Positions 43,078 through 52,366 of a stretch of DNA of 64,000 nucleotides are shown one piece after another; position 1 is the stretch's first letter, and the number at the start of each line of letters is the position of its first letter. The notes under the pieces were generated by a model. The model was not told the DNA's origin and did not search any database. It worked only from the letters and a program-made list of their open reading frames with translations. The stretch comes from Actinacidiphila bryophytorum. Lineage in GTDB: Bacteria > Actinomycetota > Actinomycetes > Streptomycetales > Streptomycetaceae. A program made the translations under genes and the position numbers. The DNA lies in contig NZ_JAFFIX010000006.1 of NCBI RefSeq assembly GCF_016916835.1, positions 1 to 64,000 on the forward strand. Direction: 5' to 3'.

Positions 43078-43575
43078 GTGACCCAGACCAGCGACAACGT
43101 CACCTGGCTGACCCAGGCGGCGTACGACCAGCTCAAGGCCGAGCTGGAGCATCTGTCTGGTCCCGCGCGCGCCGAGATCGTCGCCAAGATCGAGGAAGCC
43201 CGCCAGGAAGGCGATCTCAAGGAGAACGCGGGCTATCACGCGGCGCGTGAGGACCAGGGCAAGCTGGAGCTGCGCATCCGGCAGCTCAACCAGATCCTGG
43301 AGACCGCCAAGGTCGGCGAGGCCCCCGCGGACGACGGTGTGGTGGCCCCCGGCATGGTCGTCACGATCGCCTTCGACGGCGACCCGGACGACACCACGAC
43401 CTTCCTGCTCGGCTCCCGCGAGGGCATCTCCAGCGACCTGGAGACGTACTCGCCGCAGTCCCCGCTGGGCCGCGGGGTCACCGGCAAGCGCAAGGGCGAC
43501 GAGGCCACGTACGAGCTGCCGAACGGCAAGAGCGCGTCGGTGACGATCCTCGACGTCAGGCCGTACCAGGGCTGA
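43078..43575 (+). CDS. greA: Transcription elongation factor GreA
   Basis: Predicted protein of 165 residues. The GTG at 43078 follows GAGGAG. The N-terminal antiparallel coiled coil (about 10-80) carries the tip motif GDLKENAGYHAARE, whose acidic residues reach into RNA polymerase to stimulate transcript cleavage in backtracked complexes. The C-terminal FKBP-like domain ends SVTILDVRPYQG. A perfect terminator hairpin follows. A stand-alone housekeeping gene. Confidence 0.93.
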   Translation: MTQTSDNVTWLTQAAYDQLKAELEHLSGPARAEIVAKIEEARQEGDLKENAGYHAAREDQGKLELRIRQLNQILETAKVGEAPADDGVVAPGMVVTIAFDGDPDDTTTFLLGSREGISSDLETYSPQSPLGRGVTGKRKGDEATYELPNGKSASVTILDVRPYQG

Positions 43576-43593
43576 CCGCAGCGAGCAGACGTA

Positions 43594-43625
43594 CGAGCCC
43601 CCGGCGGATGACCGCCGGGGGCTCG
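43594..43625. terminator. Strong hairpin terminator after greA
   Basis: CGAGCCCCCGGCGG pairs perfectly over 14 bp with CCGCCGGGGGCTCG around the loop ATGA. It lies between greA and the convergent ABC permease gene and can serve both strands. Confidence 0.85.
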
Positions 43626-43675
43626 CTGTCGTGCACGGGGACGCCGTACGCCGTGGATGCCGTACGGCAGCGGCC

Positions 43676-44533
43676 TTACGCCGTCGCCGAGCGGTACTTG
43701 CGGACCGCCCAGGTGCGGAAGACCGCGATGATGACCACCGACCAGGCCAGCGACGCCCACACCGGGTGCTCCATCGGCCAGGCGTCGGACGGGGACACGC
43801 CCGGGTTGCCGAAGAGCACGCGGCAGGCCTGGACGGTCGCGGAGAACGGGTTCCAGTCGGCGACCGGCTGGAGCCAGCCCGGCATCTGCGAGGAGTCCAC
43901 GAAGGCGTTGGAGACGAAGGTGACCGGGAAGAGCCAGATCAGGCCGCCGGATGTGGCCGCCTCGGGGGAGCGCACCGACAGGCCGATGAGCGCGCCGATC
44001 CAGGAGAAGGCGTAGCCGAGCAGGAGCAGCAGCGCGAAGGCGCCGAACATCTTCGGGATGCCGTTGTGGATGCGCCAGCCGACCAGCAGGCCGACGCAGG
44101 CGAGCACCACCACGGTCAGCGCGGTCTGCACCAGGTCGGCCAGGGTGCGGCCGGTCAGGACCGCGCCGCGGGACATCGGCAGCGAGCGGAAGCGGTCGAT
44201 GAGGCCCTTGCTCATGTCGTCCGCGATGCCCGCGCCGGCGCCCGCGGTGGCGAAGGTGACGGTCTGCGCGAAGATGCCGGCCATCAGGAAGTTGCGGTAG
44301 TCGGTGGCGCTGAGCGAGCCGCCGACGGCGACGGAGCCGCCGAAGACGTAGCTGAAGAGCACCACGAACATGATCGGCTGGATGAGGCCGAAGATCACGA
44401 CCTCGGGGATGCGGATCATCCGGCGCAGGTTGCGCTTGGCGACGACCAGTGAGTCGTGCGCGGACTGCATGACGCCGCCGCGGGCGTGCGGGGCCAGCGT
44501 CAGCTGGGGGGTGGTGTCGGTCGCGGCACTCAC
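43676..44533 (-). CDS. ABC-2 type transporter permease (DrrB-like)
   Basis: Predicted protein of 285 residues from the GTG at 44533, which overlaps the ATPase stop (GTGA). Six hydrophobic helices fit ABC-2 permeases (for example VVIFGLIQPIMFVVLFSYVFGG and MFGAFALLLLLGYAFSWIGALIGL). The GLIDRFRSLPMSRGAVL segment is the usual cytoplasmic loop of DrrB-type drug exporters. It works with the ATPase at 44530 to expel an unknown hydrophobic compound. Confidence 0.88.
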   Translation of the reverse strand: MSAATDTTPQLTLAPHARGGVMQSAHDSLVVAKRNLRRMIRIPEVVIFGLIQPIMFVVLFSYVFGGSVAVGGSLSATDYRNFLMAGIFAQTVTFATAGAGAGIADDMSKGLIDRFRSLPMSRGAVLTGRTLADLVQTALTVVVLACVGLLVGWRIHNGIPKMFGAFALLLLLGYAFSWIGALIGLSVRSPEAATSGGLIWLFPVTFVSNAFVDSSQMPGWLQPVADWNPFSATVQACRVLFGNPGVSPSDAWPMEHPVWASLAWSVVIIAVFRTWAVRKYRSATA

Positions 44534-45546
44534 TTGACGGCCTCCTTGACGTCCGCGGCGGCCGTGCCCTCGCCGGCGCCGTCCTCGCTGTCGCCGTTCT
44601 CCGGCGCCTCGGCCGCGTGGCCCGTGAGCGAGATGAACACGTCGTCCAGGGTCGGGCGGCGCAGGCCGATGTCGTCGATCTCGATGCCCTGGGAGTCCAG
44701 GTCGCGGATCACCTCGGCGAGCAGCTTGGCGCCGCCGGTGACGGGGACCGTGATCTGCCGGGTGTGCTGCTCGACCTTGACCTCGCCCTTGCCGTGGACG
44801 GCGATGGCGCGGGCGGCGTCGTCGATGCGGTCCCGCTCGTGCACGACGACCTCGACGCGCTCGCCGCCGATCTGCGCCTTGAGCTGGTCGGAGGTGCCGC
44901 GCGCGATGACCTTGCCGTGGTCGATGACGCAGATGTCGTGGGCGAGGTGGTCGGCCTCCTCCAGATACTGGGTGGTGAGCAGCAGCGTGGTGCCGCCCGC
45001 GACCAGTTCCTGGATGACCTCCCACAGCTGCTGCCGGTTGCGCGGGTCGAGCCCGGTGGTGGGCTCGTCCATGAACATCACCGGCGGGCTGACGACCAGG
45101 GCCGCGGCCAGGTCGAGCCGGCGGCGCATGCCGCCGGAGTAGGTCTTGGAGACGCGGTTGGCGGCCTCGGTGAGGTTGAACCGCTCCAGCAGCTCGTCTG
45201 CCCGCCTGCGGGCGGCCCTGGGGCTGAGCTGGTACAGCTCGCCGACCATCTGGATGTTCTCCCGGCCGGTGAGGAACTCGTCCACGGCCGCGAACTGGCC
45301 CGACAGGCCGATGTGCCGGCGTACCTCGTTGGGGTGCTTGAGCACGTCGATGCCGGCGACGGTGGCCCGGCCGCTGTCCGGCTGCAGAAGTGTGGTCAGG
45401 ACGCGCACCGCGGTGGTCTTGCCCGCCCCGTTGGGACCGAGCAAACCGAGGACCGTGCCCTCCGGCACGTCAAGGTCCACTCCCCCCAGTGCCCTGACAT
45501 CACCGAAGGTCTTGACCAGACCCTCGGCATAGATGGCGCCCGGCAT
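44530..45546 (-). CDS. DrrA-type ABC transporter ATP-binding protein
   Basis: Predicted protein of 338 residues; GGAGCG precedes the ATG. Walker A GPNGAGKTT, ABC signature YSGGMRRRL, Walker B VMFMDEPTTGLD and the DrrA-family C-terminal extension (RRPTLDDVFISLTGH) are all present. It energises the permease encoded by the next gene. An 18-bp palindrome at 45695-45712 lies about 150 bp upstream. No local repressor gene accompanies the pair. Confidence 0.9.
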   Translation of the reverse strand: MPGAIYAEGLVKTFGDVRALGGVDLDVPEGTVLGLLGPNGAGKTTAVRVLTTLLQPDSGRATVAGIDVLKHPNEVRRHIGLSGQFAAVDEFLTGRENIQMVGELYQLSPRAARRRADELLERFNLTEAANRVSKTYSGGMRRRLDLAAALVVSPPVMFMDEPTTGLDPRNRQQLWEVIQELVAGGTTLLLTTQYLEEADHLAHDICVIDHGKVIARGTSDQLKAQIGGERVEVVVHERDRIDDAARAIAVHGKGEVKVEQHTRQITVPVTGGAKLLAEVIRDLDSQGIEIDDIGLRRPTLDDVFISLTGHAAEAPENGDSEDGAGEGTAAADVKEAVK

Positions 45547-45694
45547 TTTTTCGCTCCTGTCCGTTGCTTTCGCTGTGTGCTGTCACGGCTGTACGACCGG
45601 TCCCGCAGCCGAAACTCATCGGCCGATGATCGCCGGATGCCCCGCGGTGTGCGAACGGATTACCGGGCACCCTCGCGATATGGCGACGATGCCA

Positions 45695-45712
45695 GACGCG
45701 ATATATCGCGTC
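45695..45712. promoter_or_regulatory. 18-bp perfect palindrome between ilvA and drrA
   Basis: GACGCGATATATCGCGTC is fully symmetrical. Part of it recurs 20 bp before as TCGCGATATGGCGA. It sits 149 bp upstream of the DrrA-like start and 28 bp past the ilvA stop. ATAT-CGCG type palindromes are often bound by PadR- or TetR-type repressors of ABC exporters. The regulator is not in this window. Confidence 0.55.
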
Positions 45713-45739
45713 AACCCCCGGCAAGCGGTCCCGCGGTCG

Positions 45740-46969
45740 TCAGGCGATCACGACGTAACCCGCGTCCTCGAGCGCCGCGCCGACCGCGGCGCAGTGCTCG
45801 GGACCCTTGGTCTCCAGGTGCAGCTCGACCTCCGCCTCGGTGAGCCCGAGGCGCGGGTCGGTCCGCACATGACTGACGTCGAGCACGTTAGCGTCGACCA
45901 CTGACAGCACCCCCAGAAGCGTGGCGAGCGCCCCCGGCCGGTCGGTCAGCCGCAGCCGCAGCGACAGGTAGCGGCCGGCCGCGGACATGCCGTGCCGCAG
46001 GATGCGCTGCATCAGCAGCGGGTCCACGTTGCCGCCGGACAGCAGCGCCACGACGGGTCCCTCGTACGCGTGCGGCGCCGCCAGCAGCGCCGCCACCGGG
46101 CTGGCACCGGCCGGCTCCACGACCAGCTTGGCCCGCTCCAGGCACAGCAGCAGGGCCGAGGACAGCTGGTCCTCCGAGACCGTCACGACGTCGTCGAGCA
46201 GGTCCCTGATCACCGCGAAGGGCACGTCGCCCGGGCGGCCCACCATGATGCCGTCGGCCATGGTGGCCACCGACCCCAGCGAGACCGGGTGGCCCGCGGT
46301 CAGCGAGGGCGGGTAGGCGGCGGCGCCGGCCGCCTGCACACCCACCACCCGCACGTCGGGCCGCAGCGCCTTGACCGCGACCGCGACACCTGCGGCGAGC
46401 CCGCCGCCGCCCACGCCCACCAGGATGGTGCGCACCTCGGGGCACTGCTCCAGGATCTCCAGGCCCACCGTGCCCTGCCCGGCGATGATGTCCGGGTGGT
46501 CGAAGGGGTGGATGAAGACCGCGCCGGTCTGCTCGGCGTACTCGATCGCGGCCCGCAGCGTCTCGTCCACGACCGCGCCGTGCAGCCGGACCTCGGCTCC
46601 GTAGTCGCGGGTCGCGGCGACCTTCGGCAGCGGGGCGCCCACCGGCATGAAGACGGTCGAGCGCACCCCGAGCAGCGAGGCCGCGAGCGCGACGCCTTGC
46701 GCGTGGTTGCCCGCGCTGGCCGCGACCACGCCCGCGGCGCGCTCCTCGGGGCTCAGGCCGGCGATCCGCACGTAGGCGCCGCGGATCTTGAAGGAGCCGG
46801 TGCGCTGCAGGTTCTCGCACTTGAGGTGCACCGGTGCACCGACCAGCGACGACAGGTGCCGGCTGGTTTCCATGGCGGTCATCCGGGCCACGCCGGAGAG
46901 CATTTTGTGGGCGCCGCGCACGTCGTCGAGGGTGATCGGGTGGGGCGCGGCAGAAGACGGTCGGTCCAT
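45740..46969 (-). CDS. ilvA: Threonine ammonia-lyase (threonine dehydratase) with ACT domain
   Basis: Predicted protein of 409 residues. The fold-type II PLP domain has the lysine in RTGSFKIRGAY (about residue 62), SAGNHAQGVA, and the glycine-rich phosphate loop GVGGGGLAAGVA. The C-terminal about 75 residues (LSLRLRLTDRPGALATLL) form one ACT domain, as in the shorter allosteric type. It converts threonine to 2-oxobutanoate plus ammonia, feeding isoleucine synthesis or degradation. Start ATG 46969. Confidence 0.9.
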   Translation of the reverse strand: MDRPSSAAPHPITLDDVRGAHKMLSGVARMTAMETSRHLSSLVGAPVHLKCENLQRTGSFKIRGAYVRIAGLSPEERAAGVVAASAGNHAQGVALAASLLGVRSTVFMPVGAPLPKVAATRDYGAEVRLHGAVVDETLRAAIEYAEQTGAVFIHPFDHPDIIAGQGTVGLEILEQCPEVRTILVGVGGGGLAAGVAVAVKALRPDVRVVGVQAAGAAAYPPSLTAGHPVSLGSVATMADGIMVGRPGDVPFAVIRDLLDDVVTVSEDQLSSALLLCLERAKLVVEPAGASPVAALLAAPHAYEGPVVALLSGGNVDPLLMQRILRHGMSAAGRYLSLRLRLTDRPGALATLLGVLSVVDANVLDVSHVRTDPRLGLTEAEVELHLETKGPEHCAAVGAALEDAGYVVIA

Positions 46970-47187
46970 GGGACCAGTCTCGCAGTCCCGCGCCCGCGCC
47001 ACGCCCGGGGCACGACCGGGGCACGACCGGGGCAGGGGTGCGCCGGGCGACCTTCACAGTGGGGTCATCAGCCGATTGCGGTTTGTGCGTGCAGGGTCAC
47101 TCGGGCAGCCGGTCCGCGTACTCTTCTCCCAACTTCCCGCCGTCCGATCGCCCTTCGCAGGACCGACAGAACGCGAGCTTCAAGGTC

Positions 47188-47745
47188 ATGTCCAAACCGA
47201 CGGAGACCTCGTCAGAACTCCTTGAGCGCCTCCAGCACCAGGTGGCCCTTTTCGCCCGCCGCGCGGAACAGACCCGGCTCGGCGGTGTGGGCAAGGCCCG
47301 CAACTCGATGGACCGCGCCGCCTATCTGCTGCTCAACCGGCTCGACCGGGAGGGTCCCATGGGGGTCAAGGCGCTGGCCGAGTCCATGGGCATCGACTCC
47401 TCCACGGTCACCCGGCAGGTCGCGCCGCTGGTCGACACCGGCCTGGTCAAGCGCACCTCGCACCCGGACGACGGCCGGGCGGTGGTGCTCGCGGTCTCAC
47501 CGCGCGGCCGCGGCCGGCTCGACGAGGTGCGCGACTCGCGCCGCCGGCTGATGGCCCAGGTCACCGACGGCTGGTCGGACGGCGAGCGGGAGGTCTTCAC
47601 CGACCTGCTCGTCAGGTTCAACACCGCGCTCGCCGACTGGCACGCGGGACTCGGCAGAGGCGACGACGAGGCGCCGGGAGCGGCGGAAGATGCCCCGCGG
47701 GCCAATGGTGCGTACGAACCGCAGGGGGACACGCAAGGGGCTTGA
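47188..47745 (+). CDS. MarR-family transcriptional regulator
   Basis: Predicted protein of 185 residues; AAGG before ATG 47188. The winged helix-turn-helix is centred on GVKALAESMGIDSSTVTRQVAPLVDTGLVKR with wing HPDDGRAVVLAV. The C-terminal tail is longer and less ordered than usual. It overlaps the next gene's TTG start (TTGA), so it may be co-expressed with the sigma-like protein. The ligand and targets cannot be told from sequence. Confidence 0.85.
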   Translation: MSKPTETSSELLERLQHQVALFARRAEQTRLGGVGKARNSMDRAAYLLLNRLDREGPMGVKALAESMGIDSSTVTRQVAPLVDTGLVKRTSHPDDGRAVVLAVSPRGRGRLDEVRDSRRRLMAQVTDGWSDGEREVFTDLLVRFNTALADWHAGLGRGDDEAPGAAEDAPRANGAYEPQGDTQGA

Positions 47746-48350
47746 CCTCGAACACCTGGTTGCCGTCCCATGGCCGCGTGGGGAAGCGCCGGGCCGCAGC
47801 CGAGATCCGACGGGACGCCGAATTCGCGGCGTTCACCGCCGGGGCGGCGGGCCGACTGCTGCACACCGCCACGCTGCTCACCGGCGACCGGGAGCAGGCC
47901 GAGCGGCTGCTGACCGCGACCCTGGCCCGTACGTACGCCGACTGGCTGCGGCTGCGCGCGGACGACCCCTACGACCAGGCGCGGGCGGAGCTGGTACGCC
48001 GCTTCGCCTGCCGCCCGTGGTGGCGGCGCCCGCGCGGCGGCGTGCTGGCGCGGCTCACCGCACAGGAGCGCCTGGTGGTCACGATGCGCTACTTCGAGGG
48101 CGTCGCGGAGGAGCAGACCGCGGCCCAGCTCGGGCTGCCCACCGACCGGGTCAGGGCGATCGGCGCCCGGGCCACCGCGACCCTGCGGTCCCGCCGCTAC
48201 GACCCGGCGGGACCCGCGCCGCGGGCCGCGGACCGCACGGAGGGCCGCCCGCCGTCGGGAAGACCCCAGGAACCCGCGCGTACGGTCGCCGAGGCCCGCG
48301 ACCGCGCGGACCGGGCCGCCCGGAGGGCCGCGGAGAAGGTGGCGCCGTGA
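47742..48350 (+). CDS. ECF/SigE-like sigma-70 family protein
   Basis: Predicted protein of 202 residues from a TTG at 47742 that overlaps the MarR stop, with AAGGGG just before. Region 2 features are weak (FAAFTAGAAGRLLHTATLLTGDREQAERLLTATLARTYADW). Region 4 is clear (LTAQERLVVTMRYFEGVAEEQTAAQLGLPTDRVRAIGARA). The C-terminal 50 residues are charged and Pro/Arg rich. It is coupled to a small membrane protein gene by GTGA, a sigma/anti-sigma style arrangement. Confidence 0.75.
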   Translation: MTSNTWLPSHGRVGKRRAAAEIRRDAEFAAFTAGAAGRLLHTATLLTGDREQAERLLTATLARTYADWLRLRADDPYDQARAELVRRFACRPWWRRPRGGVLARLTAQERLVVTMRYFEGVAEEQTAAQLGLPTDRVRAIGARATATLRSRRYDPAGPAPRAADRTEGRPPSGRPQEPARTVAEARDRADRAARRAAEKVAP

Positions 48351-48643
48351 GGGCGCCGAACCGGCGCGACGACGAGGTGCGCCAGCTGCTCGACACCCCG
48401 CACCCGGTGGTGCCGGCCGGCCTGGTGGCCTCGGCTGCCGCACGCGGCCGGCGTACGGTACGCCGCCGCCGGCTCGCGCGGCAGGTGCTGTGGGTGCTGC
48501 TGGTGGCCGCGGTGGTGGCCGGCATCGTGCTGGCCGTCGTCACCTGGCCCGACCGCCAGGACCCGGCGGGCGGCGACACCGGCGACGGCACATGGTGGTC
48601 GCCGGTGGGCATGGGCCCGATCTCGGCGCCCTTCCTGCGGTAG
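48347..48643 (+). CDS. Small membrane protein paired with the sigma-like gene
   Basis: Predicted protein of 98 residues. The cytoplasmic N terminus (about 45 residues, Arg rich) contains no HxxxCxxC zinc motif. One transmembrane helix follows (VLWVLLVAAVVAGIVLAVVTW, about 48-68), then a short outer tail. Its position directly after a sigma-like gene suggests an anti-sigma or tethering role. No family was recognised. Confidence 0.6.
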   Translation: MRAPNRRDDEVRQLLDTPHPVVPAGLVASAAARGRRTVRRRRLARQVLWVLLVAAVVAGIVLAVVTWPDRQDPAGGDTGDGTWWSPVGMGPISAPFLR

Positions 48644-48657
48644 CCCAGGTCCTGTGC

Positions 48658-49800
48658 TCAGGCCAGGGCCTGGCTGAGGTCGGCCAGCAGGTCGTCCGCC
48701 GCCTCGATGCCGACCGACAGCCGCACCAGGTCGGCGGGCACCTCCAGAGCGGACCCGGCGACCGAGGCGTGCGTCATCCGGCCCGGGTGCTCGATCAGCG
48801 ACTCGACACCGCCCAGCGACTCGCCGAGGGTGAAGAGCTTCGCACGGTCGCACACCGCGACGGCCGCCTCCTCGCCGCCCTCGACCCGGAAGGACACCAT
48901 GCCGCCGAAGGCCTTCATCTGCTTGGCGGCGACCTCGTGGCCCGGGTGCTCGGGCAGCCCCGGGTAGTAGACCTGCGTCACCTTCGGGTGCGCGGACAGC
49001 AGGTGCGCGACCCGGGAGGCGTTCTCGCTGTGCCGGTCCATGCGCACCGCGAGGGTCTTGATGCCGCGCATCACCAGCCAGGCGTCGAAGGGGCCGGCGA
49101 CGGCGCCCATCGCGTTCTGGTGGTAGGCCAGCTCCTCGCCGAGGGCGGCGTCCGAGGTCACCAGGGCGCCGCCGACCACGTCGGAGTGGCCGCCCATGTA
49201 CTTGGTGGTCGAGTGCACCACCACGTCGGCGCCCAGCGACAGCGGCTGCTGCAGGTAGGGGCTGGCGAACGTGTTGTCGACCACGAGCCGCACACCGGCC
49301 TGCCGGGCCACCCCGGCGAGCGCGGCGATGTCGGTGATCCCCAGCAGCGGGTTGGACGGTGTCTCGACCCAGATCAGCCTGGTCTCCGGGCGCACCGCCG
49401 CACGTACCGCCTGCACGTCGGAGGTGTCGGCCACCGACCAGGCCACGCCCCAGCGCTCCACGACCTTCGCGAACAGCCGGAAGGTGCCGCCGTAGGCGTC
49501 GTCGGGGATCACCACGTGGTCGCCCGGGGCGAGCACGGTACGCAGCAGGCAGTCCTCGGCCGCCAGTCCCGACGCGAAGGCCAGGCCGCGGGTGCCGCCT
49601 TCCAGCGCCGCCAGGTTCTGTTCGAGCGCCGTCCTGGTCGGGTTCGCCGACCTGCTGTACTCGTAGCCGCCGCGCAGGCCGCCGACGCCGTCCTGCTTGT
49701 AGGTCGACACCTGGTAGATCGGTGTGACGACGGCGCCGGTCTGCGCGTCGGCCGGCTGCCCCGCGTGGATGGCCAGGGTCTCGAAGTGCTGATCGCTCAT
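48658..49800 (-). CDS. metB: Cystathionine gamma-synthase/lyase (Cys/Met metabolism PLP enzyme)
   Basis: Predicted protein of 380 residues; ATG 49800. It is a fold-type I PLP enzyme with the lysine in HSTTKYMGGHSDVVGG and the family blocks YEYSRSANPTRTALE, VIPDDAYGGTFRLF and GESLGGVESLIEHP. It joins an activated homoserine with cysteine to give cystathionine, or runs the reverse gamma-elimination; sequence alone does not fix the direction. It is convergent with the membrane-protein gene, 14 bp away. Confidence 0.9.
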   Translation of the reverse strand: MSDQHFETLAIHAGQPADAQTGAVVTPIYQVSTYKQDGVGGLRGGYEYSRSANPTRTALEQNLAALEGGTRGLAFASGLAAEDCLLRTVLAPGDHVVIPDDAYGGTFRLFAKVVERWGVAWSVADTSDVQAVRAAVRPETRLIWVETPSNPLLGITDIAALAGVARQAGVRLVVDNTFASPYLQQPLSLGADVVVHSTTKYMGGHSDVVGGALVTSDAALGEELAYHQNAMGAVAGPFDAWLVMRGIKTLAVRMDRHSENASRVAHLLSAHPKVTQVYYPGLPEHPGHEVAAKQMKAFGGMVSFRVEGGEEAAVAVCDRAKLFTLGESLGGVESLIEHPGRMTHASVAGSALEVPADLVRLSVGIEAADDLLADLSQALA

Positions 49801-49927
49801 GCCGCCGAGCGTAGTGCCCCCGGGACGCCGCCCCCGGCAAGCGCTCCGGCGGCGGCCGGGTCCGCGGCTGCGGGCAGCCGTCCGGCCGGCCGCGGTGAAC
49901 GCGACCGGCCGGGGCGGGTGTTGCCGG

Positions 49928-51994
49928 TTACTGCCAGAGCGACGGGGCCGGCGGGGGCACCACGTCGGGGCGGTCGTCGCAGGTGATGGTGTTGGGCAGC
50001 TCCCAGGGCGCCAGCCACGGGCCCGTGGTGCCGCCGCCGTCGTTGCTGCCGAGGTCGGTGACGGCGAACTCCGAGCCGGTGGCGGGGAAGTTGAAGGAGC
50101 CGCAGTTGTTGATGCCGACGGCGCCGACATTGCGCGCGTCGACGTTCTCGAAGGTCGCGCCGCCGGCGGCCCGGGCGCTGAGCACCGAGGTGCCGGTGCC
50201 GTCGACCTGGATGTCCTTGAAGTGGACGCCGGTGATCGAGTAGAGGTCCTTCACCGGGAAGTCGGTGACCAGCATGATCGCGTTGTAGGTGCTGTCCAGG
50301 AAGTGGTCGCCGGTCACCTGGATGTCGGCGTCGATGTTCTTCTCCAGCGCGTAGATCCAGATCGCGCCGAGCCCGATGTTCCAGTTCAGCTCGTACGTAC
50401 CGGCCCTGACCGTGGTGTTGTCGGTGATCGCCAGCCTGCCGGTGAAGGCCTCGGCGCCGAAGCGCGAGCCGACGTGCAGGGCGCTGCCCTCGCGGATCGG
50501 GTCGGCGATCAGGTTCGCCGAGACGGTGTTGTCGGTGCCGCCGTAGACCGCGATGCCGTTGGCCAGCACCGGGGTCTGCACGGTGTTGTGGTCGACGGTG
50601 TTGCCCGCGTCCTCGGTCTTCTCCGACCACATCGCGATCGCGTCGTCACCGGTGTTGCGCAGGAAGTTGCCGGAGATCACCGAACGCGTCACCCCGGTGT
50701 GGAAGTTGATGCCGTCGGCGATCTGGTCGACGATCACGTTTCCGGTGATCTTGAGGTTGGTCATCGGCCCGTCGAACCACATGCCGACCTTGGTGTGCTG
50801 GATGTACAGGCCGTCGATCGTGGAGTTGCTCAGCGACCCGCCGATCCCGTTGACCTGGTCGGTGTCGATGCGCTCGCGCACGTCGCCCTGGATCGCGAAA
50901 CCCGACAGGTGGACGTCGGAACTGCCGCCCGCCGCCGCCTCCTTGCCGTAGAAGCCGACCCCGGTGTGCACGCTCCCGTCGGGGGCCGGGGTCGCCAGGT
51001 CCACCTGGTGGCCCTTGATGACCGTGTACCAGCTGCCCGCGCCCTCGATGGTGACGTGGTCGACGACGATGTGCCGGTCGACCTGGTAGGTGCCCGGCGG
51101 GATGTAGACCTTCAGGTGCGTGCGCCGGGCGAAGGCGACGGCCTTGTCGATCGCGTCGGCCGAGTCGCGGCGGCCGGTCGGGTCGGCGCCGAAGAGCAGC
51201 ACGTTCGCGGCCGGCAGGTCCACCTTCGGCGGCGCGACCAGCTGCGAGTCCATCAGGTCGACGGTGGTGGCCGCGGCGCCGGCCGGCACGCTCAGCCGCA
51301 CGGTCTGCCCGGCCCGGTAGGTGCGGCCCAGCAGCAGCCGCTGCTCGTCGTAGAAGTGGTTGGGCCGGAAGGGCTTGGCGAAGACCGGCGCCGGGGTGGT
51401 CGCCTCCGGTACGCAGCCGCACTCGGTGACCCACCAGTCGGGGTGGGTGATGTCGGCGGTGGGGTCGTTCGAGAACGGGTAGAGGTTGTACAGCCAGGCG
51501 TACTGCGAGGTCAGCGTCATGGTGCGGGCCGCACCGCCGTCGACGCTGACCTTCAGCGGCGATGTCCGGCCGCCGCCGGCGGGGGCGTCGGGGATGCTGT
51601 AGCGCACGGTGACCGCGTTGGCCGCGCTCGGCAGCGTGAAGTCGACGTACTGCCCCGGCTGCAGCGTCACCGCGCTGCGGCCCGAGGCCTCGGCGGGCAG
51701 CGTGTAGGCGTCGCGGCCCGGGCCGATGACGGTGCCGTTCGTCACGGCGTTCTCCGCCTCCTGCTCGGCGAAGCCGACGTCCGCGCCGCGGCCCGCGGTC
51801 AGCGCCGGGTCCAGGGCGGCCCTGGTCACCACGGCCTTGCCGGCGCCGCGCGCCGGCGCCCCGGCCACCGCGGTGCCGCCGCCCAGCACGCCGAGCGCGG
51901 CCGCCGCCGCGGTCACCGACGCGACCGTGACGGCGGCTCTTCGCCGCGGACCTGACGACCATCTCGCCACAGCACCGGTGATGCTCCGTGACAT
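49928..51994 (-). CDS. Secreted right-handed beta-helix glycoside hydrolase (mycodextranase/GH87-like)
   Basis: Predicted protein of 688 residues. A twin-Arg-like, basic N terminus (GPRRRAAVTVASV) and hydrophobic core end near AVAGAPA, so it is exported. The first about 200 residues resemble a carbohydrate-binding beta-sandwich (EQEAENAVTNGTVIGP, QYVDFTLP). From about 250 there is a pectate-lyase-type beta-helix beginning NVLLFGADPTGRRDSADAIDKAVAFA, with many NxTxxxN-type turns. Paired acidic residues (TGDDAIAMW) lie where GH28/GH87 enzymes keep theirs. The probable substrate is an alpha-glucan; the family call is tentative. Confidence 0.7.
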   Translation of the reverse strand: MSRSITGAVARWSSGPRRRAAVTVASVTAAAAALGVLGGGTAVAGAPARGAGKAVVTRAALDPALTAGRGADVGFAEQEAENAVTNGTVIGPGRDAYTLPAEASGRSAVTLQPGQYVDFTLPSAANAVTVRYSIPDAPAGGGRTSPLKVSVDGGAARTMTLTSQYAWLYNLYPFSNDPTADITHPDWWVTECGCVPEATTPAPVFAKPFRPNHFYDEQRLLLGRTYRAGQTVRLSVPAGAAATTVDLMDSQLVAPPKVDLPAANVLLFGADPTGRRDSADAIDKAVAFARRTHLKVYIPPGTYQVDRHIVVDHVTIEGAGSWYTVIKGHQVDLATPAPDGSVHTGVGFYGKEAAAGGSSDVHLSGFAIQGDVRERIDTDQVNGIGGSLSNSTIDGLYIQHTKVGMWFDGPMTNLKITGNVIVDQIADGINFHTGVTRSVISGNFLRNTGDDAIAMWSEKTEDAGNTVDHNTVQTPVLANGIAVYGGTDNTVSANLIADPIREGSALHVGSRFGAEAFTGRLAITDNTTVRAGTYELNWNIGLGAIWIYALEKNIDADIQVTGDHFLDSTYNAIMLVTDFPVKDLYSITGVHFKDIQVDGTGTSVLSARAAGGATFENVDARNVGAVGINNCGSFNFPATGSEFAVTDLGSNDGGGTTGPWLAPWELPNTITCDDRPDVVPPPAPSLWQ

Positions 51995-52366
51995 CGAAAG
52001 CTCGATTCTCTCCGGCCACGCTCAGGTGGGGGTTCCGCTCACCCCGGCAGCCACCGGGGTGAGCCGAACCTAGGACGGCGACGTCCGGTTCCACAAGGTT
52101 CGTGCATGCGTATTTTCGCATCCTTGCCGCACAACTTCATTGGCCTGCGCAGTTTTTGCGCGATTCCGTGGCGTGCGGTGCGACCCGCGGGTGGGCGGAA
52201 AGGGTTGAGCGGGCGTGGCGTGGGATTGACCTCACGGACATTTCGGCGAGGTTTTGCGAGGATGGCCCGGAGCGGTCGGCTTCACGTCGGGTCTGCGGGG
52301 CAGGCGGAGGGGCGAACGCTGCGTCCGGGCTGTCGGTGGATTCGATGGAGGGGCAGGGGCTGCGGT

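Noticed and set aside
49801-49927. SAM riboswitch before metB
   Set aside because: Only GC-rich hairpins are visible; no SAM riboswitch core could be recognised.
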